A model generated the notes under the pieces. That model was not told the origin of the DNA. It searched no databases and saw only the letters and a program-made list of their open reading frames with translations. Position numbers and translations under genes: made by a program. Below are positions 38,462 through 47,021 of a DNA stretch of 64,000 nt, one piece after another. Origin of the DNA: Paraburkholderia phenazinium (lineage in GTDB: Bacteria > Pseudomonadota > Gammaproteobacteria > Burkholderiales > Burkholderiaceae); contig NZ_FNCJ01000001.1 of assembly GCF_900100735.1 (NCBI RefSeq), positions 496,001 to 560,000 on the forward strand, read 5' to 3'. Numbering within the stretch: position 1 is the stretch's first letter; the number at the start of each line of letters is the position of its first letter.

Positions 38462-39577
38462 TCAGGCGGGGCAGAACTGCCGCACGATCGCGGCCACTCG
38501 CTCGATCTCCGCCGGCCCCATGTCGTGATAGCTGGGCAGGTTCACGGCGCGCCGGAAAATGCCGTGCGCAACCGGTGTTTCCACCGGCCGCTGCAGGCCT
38601 TCCAGGTCAAGCTCGCTGAGCGGCCAGAAGAACACCCGGCCGTCGATCTGGTCTGCCTTGAACGCGGCCAGCAAGGCGTCGCGATCGAACTTCACGTGCT
38701 CGTGGAAGACGACAGTCGGCATCCAGTAGCCGTTCACCGTGCCGGGATGCTCGACGTTCAGGCTCAGGTGTGCGGCGAGCGGCTCGAGCGCCTCGGCGTA
38801 CATTCGGAAGATGGCGCGCTTTTGCGCAATCAGCTCCTCGATGCGCTCCAGTTGCGCGCAGCCGATGGCCGCCTGCAGATTCGACATCTTGTACTTGAAG
38901 CCGATCGCCGATGGCCAGAACTGGCGCGTCTCGCCTTTGGCACGGCCGTGGTTGCTGAGCGTCAGCACCCGCTCATAGAGCGAGCGGTCGTGGGTGACGA
39001 ACATGCCGCCTTCACCGGTCGTCAGCGTCTTGGTGCCGTGAAACGAGAAGGTGCCGAACGCACCTAGCGCGCCGGCGCGCTTGCCGGCATAGGACGAGCC
39101 GATTGCTTCCGCAGCGTCTTCGATCACGGCAACGCCGTGCCGGCGGCCGATCTCGAGCAGGGCGTCCATCTCGCAGACGCTGCCGTACAGGTGCGTCGCA
39201 ATGATGGCCTTGGTGCGCGGCGTGATGGCGGCCTCGACCTTGACGGGGTCCAGACACCAGGTGTCGGCGAGGATGTCGACCAGTACCGGCGTGGCGCCGA
39301 CATGCACGATCGGCGCGGCGGTGGCGATCCAGTTGATGTCGGCGAGGATGACTTCATCGCCGGCGCCGATGCCGAGCGCGGCGAGCCCCATATGCATCGC
39401 GCCCGTGCAGCTCGAGGTCGAAATCGCATACGGCAGACCCATGAAGGCGGCAAAGTTCTTTTCGAAGCGCTCGATGTATTCGTAGCATCGTTCGCCCCAG
39501 CCGTTGGCGGCTGCGTCCGTCGCATAACGGACTTCGAGCTCGCCGATCGAGGGTTTGGTGTAGTGGATACGGGACAC
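38462..39577 (-). CDS. DegT/DnrJ/EryC1/StrS-type sugar aminotransferase
   Basis: This 371-residue PLP enzyme has the catalytic lysine in F-H-G-T-K-T-L-T-T-G-E-G-G. S-T-S-S-C-T-G-A-M-H binds the cofactor, and V-I-E-D-A-A-E-A-I-G is typical of the family. It resembles perosamine synthase (4-aminotransferase of a 4-keto-6-deoxy nucleotide sugar), so the likely substrate is the CDP-4-keto-6-deoxyglucose made by RfbG, but other nucleotides are possible. It shares its promoter design with the convergent NeuD-like gene. Confidence 0.92.
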   Translation of the reverse strand: MSRIHYTKPSIGELEVRYATDAAANGWGERCYEYIERFEKNFAAFMGLPYAISTSSCTGAMHMGLAALGIGAGDEVILADINWIATAAPIVHVGATPVLVDILADTWCLDPVKVEAAITPRTKAIIATHLYGSVCEMDALLEIGRRHGVAVIEDAAEAIGSSYAGKRAGALGAFGTFSFHGTKTLTTGEGGMFVTHDRSLYERVLTLSNHGRAKGETRQFWPSAIGFKYKMSNLQAAIGCAQLERIEELIAQKRAIFRMYAEALEPLAAHLSLNVEHPGTVNGYWMPTVVFHEHVKFDRDALLAAFKADQIDGRVFFWPLSELDLEGLQRPVETPVAHGIFRRAVNLPSYHDMGPAEIERVAAIVRQFCPA

Positions 39578-39600
39578 GCGGCTTCTCCAGTGTGGTGTGT

Positions 39601-39671
39601 ATTTTTAACACTGCCGTGCCCCGCTTCATGGGCCAAACTGGACCCAAATCTGCCGTCAATTTGGCGGCTTG
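39601..39671 (-). promoter_or_regulatory. Promoter and operator region of the DegT gene
   Basis: On the minus strand the block from 39671 to 39634 repeats the NeuD-like leader with 32/38 identity: CAAATTG, GGGTCC and CAGTTTG are at the same spacing. TTGGCC follows in the -35 position and an AGTGTTA about 18 bp later. The distance from the block to the ATG is 56 bp, against 59 bp for the other gene, so the two are matched. Confidence 0.5.
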
Positions 39672-39800
39672 CCGCGCGCCGGTCTCGGCCATACTCGATC
39701 ACGATGCAGATTGGCAAAGTGCGGCCCGCGAATCCATGGCCGCGCCGGCCAATCTGAATAGATGGATCACCGAGACACTTGGCCGAACCGGCGGGCAGCG

Positions 39801-41471
39801 ATGAGCGCGAATATTTTCCAGATTTCCAACGAAGTATCGACCGGCCAACCGCTCGACGACGGTTTTATCGCCCTGACCCCTGCCGCGAGCGTGAAGCCCG
39901 GCTGGAGTGGCTACGGCGCGATCCGCGAGTTTTTCCTGACCCGCTCGGTCAACCAGGATGAACTGTACGGCTTCCTGAGCTCCGACTTTCAGGCGCGGAC
40001 TGCACTCACGGCGGCCGAGGTTCAGGCGTTCATCGCCGACAATCCGGGCCACGAGGTGTACACGTTTTCACCGTCCATCGAAGACGGCGCGTGCTATCTG
40101 AACGTGTTCGAGCAGGCCAACCAGCTCTATCCTGGCTTTATCGAAGCGGCCGAACTGTTTCTGCGTACGATCGGTCTCGACGCCGGACTGCGCACCTTGC
40201 CGATGGATTTCCGCTCGACCGTCTACGGCAATTACGTTGTCGCCAAGCCCTCGTTCTGGGAGACGTGGTTCGCGCTGACGGAAAAGCTGTTCGACCTGTT
40301 CGAAGGCCACAACCCGGCGTTTCGCCAGCAACTCGCCGCGACCGTGGCGTGCAATCCGCCGAGCGGTTTGCGGGTGCTGCTGATCGAGCGGATCGCCTCG
40401 CTGATTCTCGCGCTGTGCCCGGAGATCACGGTCTGCGCGTATTCCGCCAGCGCGACGCCGCTGCCGGAGACGCAGGCGCATACGCCGGAGCGCGAAGCGC
40501 AGTTGGCGTTGCTGAACGAACTCAAGGTGGGATACGGCGAGTCGAACGACAGCGAGTCGCTGCACAACTTTTATACACTGCGCGGAGCGGTGCTGCAGAC
40601 GCGCCACGGGCAGCGTCTCGAACGCGCCAAGGACGGCTTTCTCTCGACGCAACTGCCTGCCTCGCGCGACATGCTGTATGTCTGTATGACGCATGTGCCG
40701 TTGCCGTACGATTACCCGTCGTTTGTCTCGCCGCTTTACCTCGGCGATGCGCAAGGCCCGGGCAAGGCCAATCTACGCGACATCGCGCCGGAATGGTTGC
40801 CGTACCACCCGCGACTGGGGGCGGTCGCCGGCAGCTTTGCGCTCAAGAACTACATCGTCCAGAATCAACTGCAAATCAAGCAGATCGGCATTTGCCAGTA
40901 CCGCAAATTTATCTCGACCCGGCGCGTGACCGAAACGATCGCCCCCAACTATCCGGTGATGGACATGGTGACCCCCGAGGCGCTGGAGCGCGCCGACCTG
41001 GCCCAGGTCATGGCGCCGGCCGGGCGCGATTTCCTGTTCGGCCAGTTGTGCCGGCTGCAAGGCGGCTACTTCAATCAGTACCGGGATTCGCATGTCGCCG
41101 AAGACTTTCTGCTTTTCACGGCGGTGACGATCGAACTGGGCGTGCTTGGGCGCCATGAGGTGATGCCGTTCTTCAACGAAGAAATCTTTGTGCCCGGTGG
41201 CATCGAGTGCGGCGTATTCCCAACTGATTTCTGGGTGAGCGCGATCTCTTCGATCGAAGCGGTTGTGCGTACCTGCTTCGAGCGTTACTCCGTCAAGCGC
41301 GAGGGCTATCAGGCGCGAGCCTGGGCCTTCTGTGCGGAGCGCCTCGGCAGCTACCTGCTGTTGCGCCACCTGGTGAGCAAGTATGCCGGCATCAACTGGC
41401 AGCAACAGTTCGTCGGTCAACTGAATCTCTACACGGAAGACACGCAGGCCGCGTACGTCGGCAGCAAATGA
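39801..41471 (+). CDS. Large protein of unknown function in the glycan cluster
   Basis: This 556-residue protein starts at ATG 39801 (M-S-A-N-I-F-Q-I-S-N). It is soluble, with no signal or membrane segment. The N-terminal half has Y-G-N-Y-V-V-A-K-P-S-F-W, and the C-terminal half has G-I-C-Q-Y-R-K-F, then F-F-N-E-E-I-F-V-P-G-G-I-E and R-A-W-A-F-C-A-E-R-L. Those C-terminal segments remind me of the DUF4422 glycosyltransferase-like family, but I am not sure. It precedes the epimerase gene by 55 bp on the same strand. It is likely a transferase or modification enzyme of the flagellar glycan. I cannot assign a reaction. Confidence 0.7.
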   Translation: MSANIFQISNEVSTGQPLDDGFIALTPAASVKPGWSGYGAIREFFLTRSVNQDELYGFLSSDFQARTALTAAEVQAFIADNPGHEVYTFSPSIEDGACYLNVFEQANQLYPGFIEAAELFLRTIGLDAGLRTLPMDFRSTVYGNYVVAKPSFWETWFALTEKLFDLFEGHNPAFRQQLAATVACNPPSGLRVLLIERIASLILALCPEITVCAYSASATPLPETQAHTPEREAQLALLNELKVGYGESNDSESLHNFYTLRGAVLQTRHGQRLERAKDGFLSTQLPASRDMLYVCMTHVPLPYDYPSFVSPLYLGDAQGPGKANLRDIAPEWLPYHPRLGAVAGSFALKNYIVQNQLQIKQIGICQYRKFISTRRVTETIAPNYPVMDMVTPEALERADLAQVMAPAGRDFLFGQLCRLQGGYFNQYRDSHVAEDFLLFTAVTIELGVLGRHEVMPFFNEEIFVPGGIECGVFPTDFWVSAISSIEAVVRTCFERYSVKREGYQARAWAFCAERLGSYLLLRHLVSKYAGINWQQQFVGQLNLYTEDTQAAYVGSK

Positions 41472-41526
41472 TGCGCGGCGTTCAGCGGCTCGCGCAGACC
41501 GCGCAGCCTGAACTCAAGTCAAGATC

Positions 41527-42087
41527 ATGAAGCAGAATCACTTGCACGCCTTGCCGATCGCGGGCGCCTTCGTAGCCGAAAGCACCCCGCGTGGCGATGC
41601 CCGCGGCAGCTTCATGCGCCTCTTTTGCGCCGACGACTTTGCCGAGGCGCACGGCGCACGGCAGATCGTGCAGATCAACTGGTCGCATACGGTCTTGCCC
41701 GGCACGGTGCGGGGCCTGCATTTTCAGCAAGGCGAGGCTGCGGACGCCAAATGGGTGCGTTGCCTCGAAGGCCGCGTATGGGATGTGATCGTGGACCTGC
41801 GGCCGGATTCGGCCACCTTCATGCAGTGGCAGGCGGTGGAGCTGGCGGCGGAGAACGGCAAGGCGGTGTTCATTCCGGAAGGCTGCGCGCATGGCTTCCA
41901 GTGCCTCGAGCCCGACAGCCGTTTGCTGTATCTGCACACTGCCTTCTACAACCCGGCCGCCGAGCGCGGCGTCGCTTTCAACGATCCGCAACTGGCGATC
42001 GCGTGGCCGCGCGAGGTGACCTTGTTGTCCGAGAGAGATCAAGCATTGCCGAGCGTGCAGACGTGGCTAGATGGAACGGCAGGCTAG
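41527..42087 (+). CDS. Cupin sugar 3,5-epimerase (RfbC-like)
   Basis: This 186-residue cupin of the dTDP-4-dehydrorhamnose 3,5-epimerase family has D-A-R-G-S-F near the N-terminus and the catalytic His in V-R-G-L-H-F-Q. It also has D-V-I-V-D-L-R and I-P-E-G-C-A-H-G-F. In this CDP-sugar context it probably epimerises CDP-4-keto-6-deoxyglucose at C3 and/or C5 rather than the dTDP sugar. No rfbA, rfbB or rfbD (dTDP-rhamnose) genes are present in the window. Confidence 0.9.
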   Translation: MKQNHLHALPIAGAFVAESTPRGDARGSFMRLFCADDFAEAHGARQIVQINWSHTVLPGTVRGLHFQQGEAADAKWVRCLEGRVWDVIVDLRPDSATFMQWQAVELAAENGKAVFIPEGCAHGFQCLEPDSRLLYLHTAFYNPAAERGVAFNDPQLAIAWPREVTLLSERDQALPSVQTWLDGTAG

Positions 42088-42099
42088 CCTGCCGTCCCG

Positions 42100-43344
42100 T
42101 CACAGATACCGCACCGTCGGCATCGCCACCACAAAGCGCACATCCGCACCGAGCGCTGGCCGCTGTTGCGCCACCACTTCGTCCGAGATATTCCACGGCA
42201 GGATCAACACGACATCGGGGCGAGCCGCGGCCAGTTGAGCCGGCGAGATGATCGGAATATGGCTGCCCGGCATGAACTTGCCTTGCTTGGACGGCGCGGC
42301 GTCGCAAACATACGGCAGCAGATCCGGCTTGACGCCCGCGTAGTTCAGCAGTGTGTTGCCCTTCGCCGCGGCGCCATAGGCGCCGACCTTCACACCCTTG
42401 TCCTTGCAGTCCAGCAGGAAGCGCAGCAAGCCATTCTTCGCCGCATCGGCACGCTGCTGGAAATCGCGGTAGGTGTCGAGCGTGGTGATGCCGTCTGCCT
42501 GTTCGAGCGCACGGATGCGCTCCACTGAAGCGTCGTCGCTGCGCGCGTCGTCGGCATGGCAGCCGTACACGCGCAGGCTGCCGCCGTGCGTCTTCAACTC
42601 TTCGACGCGCCACACACGCAGTCCTGCCGCACGGAAGATATGTTCGACTGCCTGCAGCGAGAAATAGGAAAAATGCTCGTGATAGACCGTATCGAACTGC
42701 ACCTCGTCGAGCAGCTTGACCAGATGCGGAAACTCCAGCGTGATCGTGCCGCCGGGTTTGAGCGCCGTTTTCAGGCCTTGGGTGAAGTCGTTCACATCCG
42801 GCACATGCGCGAAGACGTTATTGCCGATGATCAGGTCCGCTTGCGAGCCGTTTGCCGCAAGCGAGCGTGCCAGCGTTTCACCGAAGAATTCGCGCCGCAC
42901 CGGAATGCCGAGCGCCTCGGCGCATGCCGCGGTGCTGGCGGTCGGTTCGATGCCAAGACACGGAACCTCCGCAGCGACGAAATTGCGCAACAGATAGCCG
43001 TCGTTGGAGGCCACCTCGATTACGAACGACTCGCGTCCCAGCGACAACTCATCGATGATCGACGACGCATAGTGCCGCGCATGCGCGAGCCAGCTTTCCG
43101 AGGTGGACGAGAAGTACGCATAGTCCGCGTCGAACAACGCCTCGCGCGCCGCGTAGTCCTCGGTCTGCACCAGCCAGCAGGCGTCGCAGACGAACAGTTT
43201 GAGCGGGTAATAGCGTTCCGGCTGCACCAGATCGCCTTGCGTCAGATACGCATTCGAAGGCGGCGCAAAGCCGAGATCCAGAAACGGAAACGTCAGCGGG
43301 TGATTACAGTGTCGGCAGTTCAAGACTTCATTCCTCGCAATCAT
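42100..43344 (-). CDS. Sugar C-methyltransferase with N-terminal zinc-binding domain
   Basis: This 414-residue SAM methyltransferase belongs to the TylC3/NovU-like class. The N-terminal zinc-ribbon domain has C-x2-C (C-R-H-C) and a later C-x2-C (C-D-A-C). A class I Rossmann fold follows (V-I-E-V-A-S-N-D-G-Y), then a C-terminal Methyltransf_14-like domain beginning G-A-Y-G-A-A-A-K-G-N-T. Such enzymes add a methyl branch to carbon 3 of 4-keto-6-deoxy nucleotide sugars. The start overlaps the stop of rfbG (ATGA), which suggests translation in one unit. Confidence 0.9.
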   Translation of the reverse strand: MIARNEVLNCRHCNHPLTFPFLDLGFAPPSNAYLTQGDLVQPERYYPLKLFVCDACWLVQTEDYAAREALFDADYAYFSSTSESWLAHARHYASSIIDELSLGRESFVIEVASNDGYLLRNFVAAEVPCLGIEPTASTAACAEALGIPVRREFFGETLARSLAANGSQADLIIGNNVFAHVPDVNDFTQGLKTALKPGGTITLEFPHLVKLLDEVQFDTVYHEHFSYFSLQAVEHIFRAAGLRVWRVEELKTHGGSLRVYGCHADDARSDDASVERIRALEQADGITTLDTYRDFQQRADAAKNGLLRFLLDCKDKGVKVGAYGAAAKGNTLLNYAGVKPDLLPYVCDAAPSKQGKFMPGSHIPIISPAQLAAARPDVVLILPWNISDEVVAQQRPALGADVRFVVAMPTVRYL

Positions 43345-44468
43345 TCGACAGCCGACGCCGCCGCGTGAGCGGCCGTCCTGCCGAGTCGGGCTTCGTAGCG
43401 GCCGATCTGTTCGAGCGTGATCTCACGCACGTTGTGGCCGGCCCGGCGCGCCTGATGCCACTCGGCGATCCAGCGCAGTGCTTCTTCCAGTTCCAGAGCC
43501 GAGTCCCAGTCGAGTTCGCCGCGGGCCTTGGCCGCATCGAGCAGCAGCAGACCGGCTTCGTGCGGCGCGCCGGCTTCGGCTTGCACGACGTACGCAGCGT
43601 GCTCGCCAAGCGCGCTGGTCAGCGCAGCGGCGATCGCGTCGACGGGACGCATGTCGTCCGGACGCGGTCCGAAATTCCACGCGCCCGAATACTGTTGCGG
43701 TTGCGCGTAAAGACGCTCGGCGAGCGTCAGATAACCGGCGAGCGGTTCGAGCACATGCTGCCACGGGCGCACCGCGTGCGGCCGGCGCACGATGGCGGGC
43801 ACACCCTGGTCGAAGGCGCGCAGCAGGTCGGGCACCAGACGGTCGACCGCCCAGTCGCCGCCGCCGATCACGTTACCGGCGCGTGCGGTGGCGATACCAG
43901 TGGAGTGGACGCCATTGGGTCTTGATGTGGCGCCCGGCGCAAAGAACGACTGGCGATAGGCCTGCGTCACCAGCTCAGAACAGGCCTTGCTGTTGCTATA
44001 TGGATCGCGGCCGCCAAGCACGTCGCTTTCGCGGTAGGCGCGTTCGGTCTCCAGATTCTCGTAGCACTTGTCGGTCGTCACGTTGACGACGGCGCGCACG
44101 CTGCCGATCCGGCGTGCGGCATCGAGCACGTGCACCGTGCCCATCACGTTGGTGGCGTAGGTCTCCACCGGTTCGGCATACGAGTGCCGCACCAGCGACT
44201 GCGCGGCGAGGTGAAACACCACTTCGGGCTGCGCTCGCTCCATAGCGGCGCGCACGGCGCCGGCATCGCGCACGTCGCCCAGAATGTGCTCGAGACCGTC
44301 TGCGACCCGGGCTTCTTCGAACAGCGATGGCTGGGTCGGCGCCTCAAGCGCGTAACCGGTCACCTGAGCGCCGAGGCGCTGCAACCACAGCGCCAGCCAG
44401 CTTCCCTTGAAACCGGTGTGGCCGGTAAGGAACACCCGGCGGCCCTGCCAGAAACTCGTTTGCGTCAT
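43341..44468 (-). CDS. rfbG: CDP-glucose 4,6-dehydratase
   Basis: This 375-residue short-chain dehydrogenase/reductase starts at ATG 44468; the longer in-frame reading enters rfbF and is false. The NAD motif T-G-H-T-G-F-K-G-S-W and the catalytic Y-S-N-S-K (Y-x3-K) with V-T-T-D-K-C-Y are characteristic of RfbG. It turns CDP-glucose into CDP-4-keto-6-deoxyglucose. It lies 8 bp after rfbF, and the classical next enzyme RfbH (3-dehydrase for 3,6-dideoxy sugars) is absent. Confidence 0.95.
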   Translation of the reverse strand: MTQTSFWQGRRVFLTGHTGFKGSWLALWLQRLGAQVTGYALEAPTQPSLFEEARVADGLEHILGDVRDAGAVRAAMERAQPEVVFHLAAQSLVRHSYAEPVETYATNVMGTVHVLDAARRIGSVRAVVNVTTDKCYENLETERAYRESDVLGGRDPYSNSKACSELVTQAYRQSFFAPGATSRPNGVHSTGIATARAGNVIGGGDWAVDRLVPDLLRAFDQGVPAIVRRPHAVRPWQHVLEPLAGYLTLAERLYAQPQQYSGAWNFGPRPDDMRPVDAIAAALTSALGEHAAYVVQAEAGAPHEAGLLLLDAAKARGELDWDSALELEEALRWIAEWHQARRAGHNVREITLEQIGRYEARLGRTAAHAAASAVE

Positions 44469-44476
44469 CGCCGGAT

Positions 44477-45253
44477 TCACCAGGTCTTCCAGGGCGCGTT
44501 GCCGCTTGCCCAGATGGCGTCCAGTTGCAGCTTGTCGCGCAGCGTATCCATCGGTTGCCAGAAACCGTCGTGGCGGAAGGTTTGCAGTTCGCCCGCTGCG
44601 GCGAGCTTTTCCATCGGTGAGGCTTCCCACGGCGTCGCGTCGTCGGGGATGAAATCGAGTACGCGCGGCGATGCCACGAAGTAGCCGCCGTTGATCCACG
44701 AATTGCTGTCCTGCGGCTTCTCGGTGAAACCGATCACCGCGTTCTGGTCGTCGGCAAACTGCAGGACACCGTAACGTCCGGGCGGCTGCACGCCGGTCAC
44801 GGTCGCGAGGCGCCCGTGGCGCTTGTGAAAGCGCACCAGTTCCGTGATGTTGACGTTGCCCACGCCGTCGCCGTAGGTGAAGCAGAACGCTTCCTCGTCG
44901 CGCAGCAGGTGGCCGGCGCGCCTCAGGCGCCCGCCCGTCATCGAGGACTCGCCGGTGTCGATCAGCGTGACGCGCCAGGGTTCGGCGTAGCGCTGATGCA
45001 CTTCCATCGAATTGTTCGCGAGGTCGAACGTGACATCGGACGAATGCAGGAAGTAGTTGGCGAAGTATTCCTTGATGACGTAGCCCTTGTACCCGCAGCA
45101 GATAATGAAGTCCGTCATCCCGTGGGACGCATAGATCTTCATGATGTGCCACAGGATAGGCCGGTCGCCGACGGTCACCATCGGCTTGGGCCGCGACTGG
45201 GTCTCTTCGGATAAACGCGAGCCAAGCCCGCCAGCAAGAATGACGACTTTCAT
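44477..45253 (-). CDS. rfbF: Glucose-1-phosphate cytidylyltransferase
   Basis: This 258-residue nucleotidyltransferase makes CDP-glucose from CTP and glucose-1-phosphate. The N-terminal [13 protein letters not shown] and R-P-K-P-M-V motifs are diagnostic of the RfbF type. [10 protein letters not shown] binds the metal and sugar phosphate. With rfbG directly downstream it commits glucose to CDP-6-deoxy sugars. It is the first of the rfbF-rfbG-methyltransferase string. Confidence 0.95.
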   Translation of the reverse strand: MKVVILAGGLGSRLSEETQSRPKPMVTVGDRPILWHIMKIYASHGMTDFIICCGYKGYVIKEYFANYFLHSSDVTFDLANNSMEVHQRYAEPWRVTLIDTGESSMTGGRLRRAGHLLRDEEAFCFTYGDGVGNVNITELVRFHKRHGRLATVTGVQPPGRYGVLQFADDQNAVIGFTEKPQDSNSWINGGYFVASPRVLDFIPDDATPWEASPMEKLAAAGELQTFRHDGFWQPMDTLRDKLQLDAIWASGNAPWKTW

Positions 45254-45354
45254 TTCGATTTTGCTTCGTGCAGATGAAACTGCGGTGAGCGAAGCCCGGG
45301 TAGGCGCCCGGGCGCCGACGTACCTGATACCTGACTGCTTGACTGTTTGACGGC

Positions 45355-46125
45355 TTAACGAACGCGCTTCAGGTAGCCTTCCGGCGCGACCGAAATCAAC
45401 AGCTTGTGATCGATCGAGCGGTCGATCTCGAACTCTGGATGCTTCGCGACGTACTCGTGCACCGCCGTCTTCGGGCTATTGCCGATATCCCACGGACGAT
45501 CCGGGAAGGTGCCCGGCGGCATGTCTTCGATGACGGTGTCGAACGCCACGCAGTAGCTGCCGGGCGTGGTCAGCGGCGCATAGGCTTCGAGTTCGGCGAG
45601 CACGTGGTCGTGCGTGTGATTCGAGTCGAGGCACACCAGTACGGTCTGCTTGCCTTCGGCGTGGTGGCGCACCTGTTCGACGATCGCGGGGTCGATCGAG
45701 GAGCCCTGGATCATGTCGATACGGTTAGCCATCGGATGGGCTTCGATCGCCGCGCGGTTGTGCGCGCGAATGTCGATGTCCACGCCTACCACGCGGCGCT
45801 TCGGCTTGGCCGGGTCGAGCAGTTGCTTGCTTTCCAGCGCGTCGCAGTAGTCGAGCAGCGCCAGCATCGAGGCGCTCAGGATCAGCGAGCCGCCGTGCGC
45901 AATGCCGGTTTCGATAATCAGGTCGGGACGCACGTTCCAGATCAGTTCCTGCATCGCCACCATATCCTGGGGATACTGAATGATCGGACGGCCGAGCCAC
46001 GCGAAGTTATACGAGTAGCGGTGTTCCGCGCTGGTGCACAGGAACGAGAGGCCTGCGTCGAGCAGACCCTGCTCGCGTCCGTTGGCGGCGATGCGCTCAC
46101 GCACTTCCTGCTGAAAGTCACTCAT
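45355..46125 (-). CDS. CmcI-type methyltransferase (cephalosporin hydroxylase family)
   Basis: This 256-residue protein is a SAM-binding Rossmann enzyme with [20 protein letters not shown] and [11 protein letters not shown]. Members named after CmcI include rhamnosyl O-methyltransferases that decorate bacterial glycans. In this cluster it should O-methylate the flagellar or surface sugar; it is probably a second methylation step distinct from the TylF-like enzyme. It lies about 100 bp upstream of rfbF. Confidence 0.88.
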   Translation of the reverse strand: MSDFQQEVRERIAANGREQGLLDAGLSFLCTSAEHRYSYNFAWLGRPIIQYPQDMVAMQELIWNVRPDLIIETGIAHGGSLILSASMLALLDYCDALESKQLLDPAKPKRRVVGVDIDIRAHNRAAIEAHPMANRIDMIQGSSIDPAIVEQVRHHAEGKQTVLVCLDSNHTHDHVLAELEAYAPLTTPGSYCVAFDTVIEDMPPGTFPDRPWDIGNSPKTAVHEYVAKHPEFEIDRSIDHKLLISVAPEGYLKRVR

Positions 46126-46233
46126 GATGGATATGAACTGGGTTGAACTTGAACGTGGAGTCGGTCGGTGCAGCAGACCTTCTAATAGGTGATATCAGGC
46201 AGTGTACGGACGGCTGGCGGGGACATTCGGGGG

Positions 46234-46264
46234 AACAGAGCCCAAAATCCGCCCCAATTCGCGG
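46234..46264 (-). promoter_or_regulatory. Weak copy of the glycan-cluster motif upstream of the CmcI-like gene
   Basis: On the minus strand GAATTG is followed, after eight bases, by TTTTGGGCTC, which resembles the GATTTGGGTCC core seen before the NeuD-like and DegT genes. The match is partial, and the site lies about 108 bp before the start, so it may not function. Confidence 0.25.
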
Positions 46265-46303
46265 TCGATTGCGGGGATGGCGGGCGCAACGCCCGCAGGC
46301 CTT

Positions 46304-46990
46304 TTATTCGCCGTACTTCTGCAGATAACGCTGATAACCCTCGCGCCAACTCGGCGAGCTGAAGGCGCCGCCGCTTTCGTGCACCACCGCAAGCGGCCAG
46401 GTGCCCATGCTCAGCCCGTTCAGTTCGGCCTGACGGCAAAAATCCAGGTCGTAGAAATGGAACATGAACTGCTCGTCGAAGCGCGTGCCGCTCTCGATGA
46501 GCTTCGCGCTGTCGGCGAACAGCATCAGGCCGTCGAGCAGCTTGCAGGGCTGGCCGGCCGGGCCGAACGAGGAGACGATGTCGCATGGAAAGCCCTTGCC
46601 GTGGCCGACCGTGCCGCTCAGGTACTGGGGCTCGTCCCATTTGCCTTCCGGCGTGACAAAGGCCCACGACGGCTGGCGCGGCACACGGCGCGTGTTGCCG
46701 GCGAGCCCCACCACATCGAAGCGCTCGAGCGCTTCGTAGATGCGTTCGGTCCAGAAGAAGTCCTGTAGCCAGACGTCGTCATGAATGAACACCAGAATCG
46801 CCGGGTGCTGCTCGGCGTAGCGGATCGCCTCGTTGTAGATGGCCGGCAGGCCGCGGCTGTTGTTGTCGAACAGGTGCAGTTGCGCGTGCTTGCAATGGTT
46901 GTAGAGCTTCAGCGAGCGTCCGAGCGCGCTCTCGTTGGAGAACTGCTCGGGGGTGCGCCGCGTGCCGCAGACGAATCGGATGGGTTTCAT
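46304..46990 (-). CDS. Small glycosyltransferase (GT2-like)
   Basis: This 228-residue cytoplasmic protein has N-N-S-R-G-L-P-A-I-Y-N-E-A and then F-I-H-D-D-V-W, a D-x-D-like nucleotide-sugar site. Then come R-F-D-E-Q-F-M-F-H-F-Y-D-L-D-F-C and a final H-E-S-G-G. The length matches a minimal GT-A-fold transferase. In the flagellin context it may extend or cap the glycan on the Ser/Thr-linked sugar placed by the GT41 enzyme. It ends about 180 bp upstream of the CmcI-like gene. Confidence 0.85.
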   Translation of the reverse strand: MKPIRFVCGTRRTPEQFSNESALGRSLKLYNHCKHAQLHLFDNNSRGLPAIYNEAIRYAEQHPAILVFIHDDVWLQDFFWTERIYEALERFDVVGLAGNTRRVPRQPSWAFVTPEGKWDEPQYLSGTVGHGKGFPCDIVSSFGPAGQPCKLLDGLMLFADSAKLIESGTRFDEQFMFHFYDLDFCRQAELNGLSMGTWPLAVVHESGGAFSSPSWREGYQRYLQKYGE

Positions 46991-47021
46991 GGCGTGACGG
47001 GGTGTTCGATCGGCTCGGATG

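Noticed and set aside
44469..45152. Long N-terminal extension of rfbG
   Set aside because: It is the wrong frame of rfbF. RfbG starts at the canonical position, 8 bp after rfbF.
36627..46990. O-antigen locus as the main explanation of the sugar genes
   Set aside because: There is no wzx, wzy, wzm, wzt or waaL gene in the window, and the cluster abuts fliT-fliD-fliC with a GT41 enzyme, so flagellin is the better target. A dual role is not excluded.
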